Source: Triops longicaudatus (taxonomy: Eukaryota; Arthropoda; Branchiopoda; Notostraca; Triopsidae). From it: a DNA stretch of 64,000 bases. Position numbers and translations under genes: made by a program. Position 1 is the stretch's first letter. Each line of letters begins with the position of its first letter. Location: NCBI GenBank assembly GCA_022885665.1, contig JAGQDJ010000007.1, positions 372,001 through 436,000 of the forward strand, read 5' to 3'. Positions 1-10,109 of this stretch are shown here, in pieces. Below the pieces are notes generated by a model, which was not told the DNA's origin, ran no database searches, and saw only the letters and a program-made list of their open reading frames with translations.

Positions 1-199
1 AGCTGTAAGTTCATGCACAAACTATAGAAGCCTTCAATACTTCCCTTGAATTCCTCGATTTAAACCAGGTGGCGTCACCAACACTGGTGTTGCTTTGGTG
101 GCAAAGATCTTGTCCTTCAGTGTCCTTCCATGCCCTTTAGTCGAAAAATAATAAATGTTTCGTATTTGTCGTCAAGTTAGAAGGAATTTTTTCTTTTAG

Positions 200-228
200 C
201 GAGTAAAAAATAGAGTGAAATTAAATTA
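200..228 (+). other. Probable 5' UTR piece of the PhKgamma start exon
   Basis: A pyrimidine-rich tract ending in AG at 198-199 lies just before the ATG at 229, so the start exon may begin at 200 after a leader intron. The window opens with a strong donor-like GTAAGT at 5-10, so bases 1-4 could be the tail of a noncoding first exon and 5-199 its intron. There is no transcript evidence; this rests on splice signals alone. Confidence 0.3.
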
Positions 229-2493
229 ATGGCTCGAGATGAAACTGACGACGTGTTACCTGATAAAGATGCTGCCCGAGATTTTTATGCAAGATATGAG
301 CCGAAAGAAATTCTTGGCAGGTAGGATCGAATATTCTACTCAGATATAAAATCAGTTTCTCTTATAATTCAGCGTTCGTAAAATTTGCTTTCAAACTAGG
401 GGTGTCAGTTCAACAGTGAGACGCTGTATAGAGAAAGAAAGTGGACGGGAATATGCGTGCAAAATTATCGATATTAGCAACGATACTTCAGACGAGTCCT
501 CGCTAAAGGAGCAAACTTCGCGTGAAATACAGATCCTGAGACTTGTGGCTGGCTTCCCTTTCATTAGTATTTCAAATTTCAGACACTTAAATAATTGTGA
601 TTAATAACAATTGTTTGTTCCTAGTTGAACTACATGATGTATTTGAGTCAGAAACTTTTATATTTCTGGTGTTTGAGTTGTGTCAAAATGGAGAACTTTT
701 CGACTACCTTACTTCAGTAGTTACTTTGTCGGAAAAGAAAACCAAGTAATTTTGTAATATTTTTTTATAAATATTCATAATAACAAAATGTATTAATTAG
801 GTATATTATGCGACAAATTTTTGAAGCTTTGGAGTTCGTTCACGCGAAAAATATAGTGCACAGAGATATAAAACCGGAAAATATCCTTTTGGACGACAAC
901 TTCAATGTCAAGCTTACCGATTTTGGCTTCGCCCGTGCTTTACAAGAGAATGAAAAACTACATGGTAACGTAATGTATTAATCAACTGGAAATTAAAAAA
1001 TATATATTTTATGTTCACTTTACATTAATATAAACTAACAAGTAGTTGGAAAGGTGAAATTATCTTTTGTAGCGGTTGTTTCCGCTAGAAAAATATAATG
1101 TGCTACTTTTCTTGTATTAGATTTGGTTGGCACTCCAGGATACTTAGCACCCGAAGTATTAAAAGCGAATATGTATGACGGAGCGGACGGATATGGAAAG
1201 GAAGTGGACGTGTGGGCTTGTGGTGTGATTATGTACACATTGTAAGCGAGGACAGTCCACGTTAAGATATGGAACGTTTCTTTTCTATTCGTTCTTAAGG
1301 ATATGAATTATTCTTGGAACAGGCTCGTCGGTTGCCCACCGTTTTGGCACCGAAAACAGATGGTCATGCTTCGGAATATTATGGAAGGACGTTACTCTTT
1401 TACGTCGCCCGAATGGGATGACATTACAGGTCAGTTTGAACGATTGTCATGATTGACGGAGTATCATTGAATATATATATTTTACTTTGCTTCCGTATTA
1501 TTATAGCTGTTTTATTTATTATTCCTTATGCAGATGCACCAAAAGATCTCATTTCCAAATTGCTCGTCGTTGACCCGCGCCGTCGTTTAACAGTTTCTCA
1601 AGCTTTAAAACACGAATTCTTTCAAGTCCTGGTAAGTGTACAGTGTTTTGGGGTACTTTTATTGTCCGTGCTCCTCGAGCGGGTGAGTCTCTCTATTTTT
1701 GTGTCGCGTCACGGTTTGCTGCACTTTCGTTAAAACGGTAAAACCTTTTCGCACCTACCGTTTACTTAAAACTTACTTTGCAGATTTATCCTTTTAAGTG
1801 GGGAATTCCGGTAACGGAGTGTGTTGCTTTTATTTTGACATTTTTTATTTAATTGGCTGGTTCTTGTTTTATTACTACTGTTACACTATTTTTATGTATT
1901 TTTCCGTGTTTCGCATGGCGTTTCTCTTTTCTTAGCCAGCGGGAAGTTTACGTGAACGGGAAGCTCTTCTTGAAGCCGTAAGTTGTCCGTTTTTTTTTCA
2001 CGGGTTGCACTCCTATTGTCGCGTTTCCTTAGCAAAATTGCAATTAATTTTAACTTTCCAAGACGTTGAGTGAGCAGTTCAGTGTACTGTCCTGTTAAGT
2101 GATGATTTTCTGTCGTAGCAATATCAAGGTCGTGCTTTCAATGCCAAACGAATGTTTCGCTTTGGCATTTTGTGCGTGCGTTCCATGGTCCGTATTCGGC
2201 GTTTGCGTTTCACACCGGAGCCTCTTGCCGTCTCCGTGGCTAGAGTAGATCCTTACAGAATGAAAATGGTCCGCAAGGTAAATCTTGACCATATACTTGT
2301 AGCTAATTAATTCGTATTCATTATAAGCAGAAGTAGTAAATTTTATGTATTTTAGGTCATCGACGCATGTGCTTTCAGAGTTTATGCCCACTGGGTGAAG
2401 AAAGGGGAAGGTCAAAATCGAGCAGCACTTTTCGAAAACCACGCCAAAGTCGAACTAAAGCATTTGTACATGTCGAATCTCCATACCCAGTGA
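229..2493 (+). CDS. PhKgamma: Phosphorylase kinase gamma catalytic subunit, 10 coding exons
   Basis: Ser/Thr kinase that phosphorylates and activates glycogen phosphorylase in the cytosol; in animals it is the catalytic subunit of a complex with alpha, beta and calmodulin (delta) subunits. Exons: 229-320, 400-566, 625-745, 801-964, 1121-1241, 1323-1429, 1534-1631, 1936-1977, 2119-2277, 2356-2493. All introns are GT-AG and the 1,209 nt join in one frame to 402 residues, normal for the family. Visible motifs are the Gly loop GRGVSS, the catalytic Lys in YACKII, HRDIKPEN, DFGFA, GTPGYLAPE, and family signatures such as LVGCPPFWHRKQMVMLRNIM. The C-terminal half has the calmodulin-binding regulatory region and the hallmark AHWVKKGEGQNRAALFEN. 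The start is the ATG at 229, giving an N-terminus MARDETDD and then YEPKEILGRG, as in known gamma subunits. Identification is secure; the splice around 1632-1935 is the least certain part. Confidence 0.95.
1784..1810 (+). other. Candidate optional 27-nt microexon of PhKgamma
   Basis: Between coding exons 7 (ending at 1631) and 8 (starting at 1936) there is a 27-nt segment with a good acceptor (TTTGCAG before 1784) and a donor (GTAACG after 1810). It starts and ends in phase 0 and would add nine residues, IYPFKWGIP, without breaking the frame. It lies at the junction of the kinase domain and the regulatory tail. It may be an alternative exon or chance; I left it out of the main model. Confidence 0.3.
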
Positions 2494-5400
2494 AAAGGAA
2501 ACAACATAGCAACAGTTTTAAGAATCGGGGATTCGGCATTTTGGGTTATCCGATCTTTATTAGGAGGAAAGATATTGTTGTGCGTAATTGTTCAGGTGTA
2601 TTTCCTTCCAATTATGTGTAATTATAAGCAGTATTGGGGACCCTTCGGCCACCGTGTAGCAGAGCGAACCACCAAGAGAAAGAAAAACACCACAAAATCG
2701 CGAAACATTACTTGATTGCAGTGCATTGTATAGAAGTTGTTCCGTGGATGTAAGAACAACTGGTTTGTGACCCTGTTTTCTTTTTTGGAGTTTATTTGAT
2801 GGAAATATTAACACTTTTCCCCGAGGCTTCTGTCATAAAGAATTTTAAGTCAAAGAGAGAAGAGGTGATACAACCTCATCTGGTCACCTCTTTCTAAATT
2901 TCTCAAGGATGCTCAGTGTAATTAATATAAATACAAATGTAATTATTTGAAATTCCGTGACTTTCACTTTCAGTTGCATTCCAGTGTACCTTATTTTATT
3001 TATCTTGTTTTATAATAACTGAACGGAAAATATTAGTTTTTTGTTAGCATGAAATGTGCGTCGAAAAAAAAATGATCTCTATATTGAACGATCGGTCGTA
3101 TTTTCTACAGTCTAATTATTGTATCCGTAGCAGTCTGCACGGGCACTGCCATTGAAATGCGTGTTCATGCAGTACACAAACTTTATAGATAGGTTTTACC
3201 AGCAGTCAAGCGTATGTTTAGCGGAAAATTAGGGGGAGGATTTGCACTTTGCTCCCCATGTGAACGCCTTTTGTACCACGGCAGAAGTTCATGTCCATTT
3301 CGCGAAGAGAATCCTTACAAACAGGAAAGCCTGTCTTTCTTGTAACATTTAAAAGGATACGAAGTAGTCATTACGTTCATCGATTGTCCAGAAAGGAACT
3401 TCACACGAAGCCAACCACGCGAGTCTTCGATAATTAGGACCTATAGTCTTTTCGCAGCGGGTGGATACTTCGATAAAGGCTTGCGATGTAAACGGCAGAC
3501 ATATGGGGAACAAAACAAGAAAAGGCCATTTACTTGTCATGATTCTAATAGTGTTCGTTCGTCCAATTGAAAAATAATTTAGTACGGTCTTAAGACACAA
3601 AAAAATACTTTAGAAGGATATTGCCGTTAGTAGTGCAGTAGCTTATAGAATTCCCAAATGAACTTGTTGAAGATATTTAGACAAAATTTTACAAAATGTA
3701 ATCGTAAATATTTAAACGGTGGACAAATTATTACATAATATTGTTTTAGAATTACATTATACAACGATTACTATTACGTAATGTACATGACTCTTACGTA
3801 ACAATTTAGACCTCTATGGTAGTCCAGGCAGCGTGGACTTACAAGTTGACATTATCCCTCCTAGAATGTTCTCACCCATGATAAATAATATCGTAAACCA
3901 TAAAGATAATTTTCCCAGAAAGATTAAACAAGGCTATCGGATTTTTCTTTAGTGTTGCACACCTTGCATTACACAATTTTAAAGTTTAAATGTGAAATTG
4001 TGCAAAACTACCTGTAATGCTGCCAAAGAGTGCAACGGCACAACGTCAAGCACCTCAAGCTCCGCCTCGTTGACCGCAGTTTTGCACCTAACCACCAGCG
4101 GAAGCAAGCGCGAAATTTTGCGTCATGTATTTTTGTTCGTTTTATGGAGAACAGCATGTACTGAAAATTAGTAAAAATTATATAAGTAATTATAAATCTA
4201 AGAAAGTAACATTCGAAAGTAACGTTCCATCAAACTTTCATCAACGTACCTTCTCAAGACCAAAACAGTTGAACCCGTCAAGAAAGCCGAGTAACCTGAA
4301 TCCACATACAAAGTAAGAACTTGATAAGGTTTCTAGACAAATTAAGTGATTTTTTTTTTAAATTGCATTATATTTTGTGAAAACACTCGCTGTAGTGCAA
4401 AAACATTCTTATTTTCCCAACGTTAGTACAAAACAGACAACACCTTAAACAAAAGGCCAAAACACTTTTGCTTTCTATAGGGAAATCGTACCCAAATATT
4501 TGGGGTAGAAGAAAGAGGGAAAATTCTCTTTCTTTTTTTATAAAAGAGGATTCCTCGAGTTTAGGAAGTTCATGGTCACGGAGAAGTGGGAGGTCCGCGC
4601 CTAGAAACCGACAAACTTGATGGTTACAAGTATCAAAGCTGGTTGGGCGTGCGAAGGCAACTGTCGTAGATTTATGGGTGGTGACATTGACTGTATCCGA
4701 CCCATTAGATAAGGGTTTAAACCCCAGTTTGGTGGAGGTTTCCAACCCAAAGAAGGGAAAAAAAGAAGGGTTTCAGTAACATACTTTGTTATAGAAAGCG
4801 AAAGGATGCTGGGAGAGCACCGAAACACTTTTACCTTCTCTTCGATAAAATTTACGAAGGCAACTCCTTACTTGGTCAGGCATCTTTACCAAAATGATCC
4901 CCTCTGGATCGTTTTGCATTGTTAAGTGGGCGTTTATAGGGAAACGACACCGCATGCAAAAATTCATGGCTAAAAGTCTTCATGGCCAATCTATGGAGAG
5001 TCATTCTTTCCCCCTTTTTTGAAATTTTAGCAAGTTCAAGGTTTTTCACCGTGTGGTAAGTCATTGTCTCCTGTATCGGATCTTCCCATCGTAAAACACT
5101 TTTCCATTACGAATCTCAGGTGAGAAAACACTTAATGCCGCTTGGGCTCGTACCTCTTCTCCGCAACTTCGATTATTGGTGATTTTCCCCTCAAGTTCTG
5201 CTCCACTGACGTGGGATTTTCAAACTGAGACTTGCACTGCTGCCTCTCCGGAAGGCTAACAGTCGATTTATATAACCTTCTTGAACTTTCTTGTGTTTTT
5301 TCTCACGACTTCTAGAACAAGAGACCCCGCATATTTCTATTAATGATGCGGTGTTTCTTTTTTCTGCCCCCAAGCCTCACATTACTTATCTCGAAGCTAT

Positions 5401-7080
5401 AAGGTTAGGTCGGAAGACTTTAAAGCGCCCCCGGAGTGCATTGTCCTCCCAGAAGGGACTGGGCTTGGCTTAACTTGGCGTCTTCTTACGAAAAGCGAAA
5501 GTTATTATTGTTCGCTTGCCTAACCAATACGTCCAAATCATGTCACGGCCTACTAAATTGACTAGTCTCGACCCAGTGCCATAGCCCCTTTCCCAAAAAT
5601 CTTGGAAATATTTCCTTATTTGTAAAATCCTAACAATGCCAGTCCACCCATGAAGGCTCCGTAACCGCAATATGATAATTTTAACCTTAAAAACAGAACG
5701 AAAGTACTGATAACTCTTAAATCAACATTCCTGATGGGTCCTGCACCGTAAAAAGATAATTATGTGCCAATTATATATATATTTTTTAAATTTTTAGATC
5801 TGTAACGACAGTGAAGGCCAATCAGCTTCTGTTCGGCCAAACGGAGGTGAAAAACGAGCTTTTCATAACAGTTGCCATTCCCATGCATGAATACCACGTA
5901 TTATGTTCTCTAAAGTTTGAAAAAAACTCCTACGATGAGCGCTGCTTGCTTGCGGTTCTTCCTCAACGATTTCAAAATCAGGAACTTTCAGGCGAATGCA
6001 ACTCGTAACAGCAAAAGTGACGTCACTACACTGCATAAGTGGCCTTGTTGGTCATCTTAATGCCATTCGTTCGTCATCCTCACGTATATTTCATTAAACT
6101 GTAAAGTCTCAACCTTAAATAAATCGTTGCATAGGAAGCCAAAGATGGCGTCGAAGCTTAACCTTCTGCGATGAACCAAAAATCGTGAAGATATTTTAAG
6201 AACACTTTTAAAGTGGTCTTTCTCGTGTAATTCCCGTGCATGGTTGTCTGTCACCCGGCTAAAATGGAAGTGCGACGCAGCTGGTAGGTATCATATTTAA
6301 ATTAATTAACCAGGCTTTTTGAAACAGTAGCCTTGAATAATACAATAGAAACGATGAGGATTCTTTCGTTATCCCTGCCGGACAATTATAGATGATTGCG
6401 GCCACAGGTCGTGAAGAGGATGTTGTCCAAGTGATGTGAACCTGCGCCATCCTTGCCGAGGGTTTACGTGTATACAGCCATCTCCATCCCGTCCACCCAC
6501 TTATGAGGGGATGAAAATCAAAAGTTCGGAAAAAGGAACAGTCATGAGCGAGATGGCGAAGGTGCTTACATAAGATGCGTTGGAACGTCGCTTGTATGCA
6601 ATCTTCAGGGTCTTTTACCTGGGGTTTTTCTTCTTCTTGTTCATGGGCAATGTAATGCTTGTGGGATACCTTAGGTATAGTTTTACCAATAGGAAGTGAC
6701 GGTCGGCGCGTCACGTGATGTGGAGGGAACGAGAGACTTCAATGTACGAAACGAAGCGAGCGAAAGCTCCTCCAACACGGATACGGTCGCCTTAACTCTC
6801 CAACCCCTGGAAGGTGTGTGCTAGCTTTGAAAGAACACACCTGCCGGGTCTCTTTGGTGGCTCTTGGGTTGCTGATTCTACCGTCAGTTGAGTTTCGGTC
6901 AGGTGAGCCACCACACCGAACTTCTTGTAAGACAAGTGAAGTTCCATAGTGGGGTCTGAAAAGGAACGAGCCCCCCTAATTTTCGAAAAATTGGTTACAG
7001 AGGGGTACCGCAACAAGTGGCAAGTGCGGTTACACGTTTCCCAGAAAAGACAAGATTAAGTGGTATTTGTAGTGTAGTGT
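2494..7080. other. Intergenic stretch, no gene recognised
   Basis: This stretch includes the 3' UTR of PhKgamma and the upstream flank of the giant gene. The open frames present, the longest being 151 codons on the minus strand at 6259-6714, show no recognisable domain, no Cys or motif pattern and no consistent splice partners. The stretch is AT-rich with scattered palindromic tracts. I see no RNA gene. A canonical AATAAA close after the PhKgamma stop was not found. Confidence 0.6.
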
Positions 7081-7171
7081 CAGTCACTTCTGGGATTAAA
7101 TTTAGTTGAAGCAAGTGAAAAAATTCGGGAACTCCAGCGTGCTGTGGCTGGCGGAGCCATGGTCACAGCTG
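7081..7171 (+). other. Candidate first exon (5' UTR plus alternative start codon) of the dumpy-like gene
   Basis: An ATG at 7159-7161 sits in a good initiation context (GCC before, G after), and 13 nt later there is a perfect donor GTAAGT at 7172. The signal-peptide exon at 10054 follows an acceptor (TTTTTCAG) and so needs an upstream exon. Joining 7171 to 10054 keeps the frame: M-V-T-A-V-K and then the Met at 10059, adding six residues before the hydrophobic signal core. An arthropod-initiator-like TCAGTC lies at 7080-7085, so transcription could begin here; the left boundary is a guess. The frame is open upstream only back to a TAG at 7075-7077. Confidence 0.4.
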
Positions 7172-10053
7172 GTAAGTTGGTGCTACGAAAGAACTGAAAT
7201 GCTCTTATTTTTTTAGTTAATTTTGACATTGCTGTTCTTAACATAAAAGCTTTAAACCTGTTAACCATTATTAATTACAGTAACTTAAGTTTGAGTAAAT
7301 TGTAAGCTAGCTAAGCAACCGCAGATTTTTTTATTGTGACTACTGTAAAAGCTACTTTAAAAAGATTTTGACGTAAATTATATGACTATTAGCAGTTCTT
7401 TTAAGGTGTGGTAGTCATCGTGTCCTCTCTCTTTGGGTCTTACTTTCGTGTATGCAATAGCCAGTACGTAAAGTCGGCTGCCAAGTCCTTGACGAAAACC
7501 TGCTTATATGTTTATATATGGACAAGGCGTTGGTTGGTCGACTCGACTGCGAATTTTGAAGGGTCATTTCTTGAGGTATTTTGCTTAGCACTTGTTGCGA
7601 ATCTTGTGTGTCGCGATACTCGGCACTTTTTACGTCAGTTTACATAGTTGGATTCGTGCAGTGTTACTTTTGGACCTTGGAAGGCTTAGTTTTAGGTAAC
7701 AAGGCGAGGAATTCCCAACCTGGCACCAAGAAGATCGTGTAGGTTTATTTAGGCGTCGACCTACATCCTCGCTTATGGTGTTGTCTCTTGTTGGTTCCTA
7801 CCCATTGTCAGAAGGCATTGGGAACCAGGGACCCTTTTCATGGAGTGCTGGACTTTCTCAAGCACATATTCACGCAACGCCCATTTCTCACTTTTTCATT
7901 AGGCTGCACTGGCTTTTTCCAGACCCCGAAAATGCAAACCTTGTTCTGGACGCTTTTCAACATTATTTAGAAAAATCGAGGTACTTTCCCACTAAATCTC
8001 CAAGAAATAGTTACACTTCGTTTTTCTTTTGCATTCAACCCTGAACCTGGCTTGTGCCTCTTGCCGTTTTGTCTAGAGCTCTAGAGATTCCTAACTAAAT
8101 TTTGAGAAATTTGTAAATTACATAATTTTGTTCCCCATATTGGTTCGTTACTCGAAAAAGCTTTTGATTTTTGGGAAGAAACAGGAACAATCCTTTTAAA
8201 TTTGTCTAGATTGTTGTTGCTTAACCTCCTGGTTAACTTATAAATAATTCAACACACGCGACCCAAATGCTGTGTCAATAATTACTCCCTGCGAAAACTC
8301 GGGGTAAAAACTACCCTTAATTGACCGCAGTATTTTATCGATCACTTCGAGAAAATCGAACTTTCCATTCCGACCATCAATTCTAGAGCGAAGTTCTCTG
8401 AAAATTAATTGAAAACCGAAGCTGTCACTGCCGTTTCGTACCGTACCATGCTAGAATATTTTAAAGGAATAGCCTTTATTTCTCCCCTAAAAGGAAATGA
8501 TCTCGCAGGTCACTGGAGTCCTTCCTCTCGCTTATTATGTAATCCCTGACGGAATTGAATAATAACTTGTCGGTACGCCAAAAAGCAGGGGGAGAGGGTC
8601 AAAGTTTAGCATCCGGATTAAGGGGGCGAGACGGCTATAACAATCGAAAAAATACGTTAGGTCATACTAATTTGAATGTTTATCCGGACACTTCCCATTC
8701 GCCGGAAGTCTTCTCTTTTCGTGTCACTGTCTGTGTCTGTCTAGCTTTTCTCCTGTTCGCTACTCTCTTCCTATGTTCTGAAATTAGAAATATTTGAAAA
8801 AAGAAGAAAATACCAAGTCCTGCAACGTCGACCAACCATCTGCTCCCACACGCTTGGTTACTCTGTAGTTCATAAGGTCTGTACAGGTATATCAATGTTG
8901 GAGTGAGGGTTAAAAGCAGGAAGAGGGTTTTTAGGCGGGCAGATTCACTCTCCCTTTTTCTTTCCCTCTTTCCAACCACCTCAGTATACACTAACTAATA
9001 CCCTTCCCTTGAAAATCCAAAAAACGACGTCGACACGTCGGCAGCAACCTTTGCGATGCTTATTTACAAGGCGCCACAAACTCGCCATCAACTTGGTGAA
9101 CTAACACAATTAACGTGTTTTGGTACGGAATTGACGAGAGCTACACGCATAAATGGGGTCCAAGAAAACATCCGACCCATTCTTCAGTAACGTTTTGACG
9201 TTTTTGATCTTCAATGTTCTACGGAAATTTAATATATGCACGTATGCCAGTGGGACACGTCACATTTTGCATTGAGTAGGATTAGTGTTTTATTGTAGGG
9301 GGGGGGGGGTCTTGTAGGCCTCTTGGGGAACACAAGGAAATTGTGTATTAAATAAAATGAAAAAAAAAATAATATATGAAAAGAGGGAGGAGAACCTGAC
9401 TTGTTGCCAATGTCTGCGATTAGTTGATCCTATTAGCGTGCTATAAAGTAGAATAGCTTTTAAGCCTTCACTGCACAACCCTAAACCTTTCAAGAGGATA
9501 GCAAGATGATGGACCAGCGCTTAGGGGGTGTTAAATGGGATGTGGAATTGATTATATGCCCTCAATCTGTCGAAACACGTCAATTTGGCACTGGCCACCT
9601 TATCGAGGCAACAATTTGCTGACTTTTCACTCAAATTGCCTTAGCAGCTACCGTTTTACTTTACTTTAATCTTAGTCTTCATTTACGACGTTACTAACCT
9701 TCAAAAGGTCGCACGAGAGCTTAAATCCCTACACTTTGTCACGTTGGTTGAAGCGAATTAGTAGAATTCGAAACAAGTGCTCACAAAAGTGTAACAGTTT
9801 CTGAAATGTTTTAGAAATTTTATCCCTTAAAATTGTTCCATAGAACGCTTAATTTATTTTTAAAAACCTAAGTTTTAAAATTTCTGGAAAATTAACGATA
9901 ATTTTAATTTGTATTTCAAGTAAAAATGAAAACAGAAAATATAAGTAGTTATGCGAAATAAAATATTACAATGTTTAAAGGTTAAGCTGTAAGCGCGCCT
10001 TGTCCTTAATATTGAAATTCTGGCATAAATTAATCGCATGATTTGTTTTTCAG
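7172..10053 (+). other. Gene-free stretch, possible first intron of the dumpy-like gene
   Basis: If the candidate first exon is real, this is a 2.9-kb phase-1 intron with donor GTAAGT and acceptor TTTTTCAG. I see no conserved coding segment in it. It contains a run of 12 G at 9298-9309. The open frames inside (for example 7775-8044 and 8680-8991) look like chance frames. Confidence 0.4.
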
Positions 10054-10058
10054 TGAAA

Positions 10059-10109
10059 ATGAAGATCCTCTGGGGATTTCTTTGTTGGATATCCTTCACG
10101 TTGCCACAC
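10059..10109 (+). CDS. dpy: dpy exon 1: signal peptide
   Basis: The 51-nt coding part is bounded by an acceptor before 10054 and a donor GTAAGT at 10110, ending in phase 0. It encodes MKILWGFLCWISFTLPH, a basic residue followed by a hydrophobic core, continued by IFAQSG from exon 2. Cleavage probably falls near IFA/QS. This is the only secretion signal I found upstream of the EGF exons, and it joins in frame to exon 2. An extra six N-terminal residues are possible from the candidate exon at 7159. Confidence 0.7.

Noticed and set aside
3957..4100. Loose inverted repeat (TTGCATTACACAATTTT against a nearby reverse copy) considered as a transposon
   Set aside because: The arms are imperfect and I could not find target duplications or clean ends.
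6259..6714. 151-codon minus-strand frame in the intergenic region
   Set aside because: No recognisable motif, no splice partners and no Kozak or promoter support; taken as chance.
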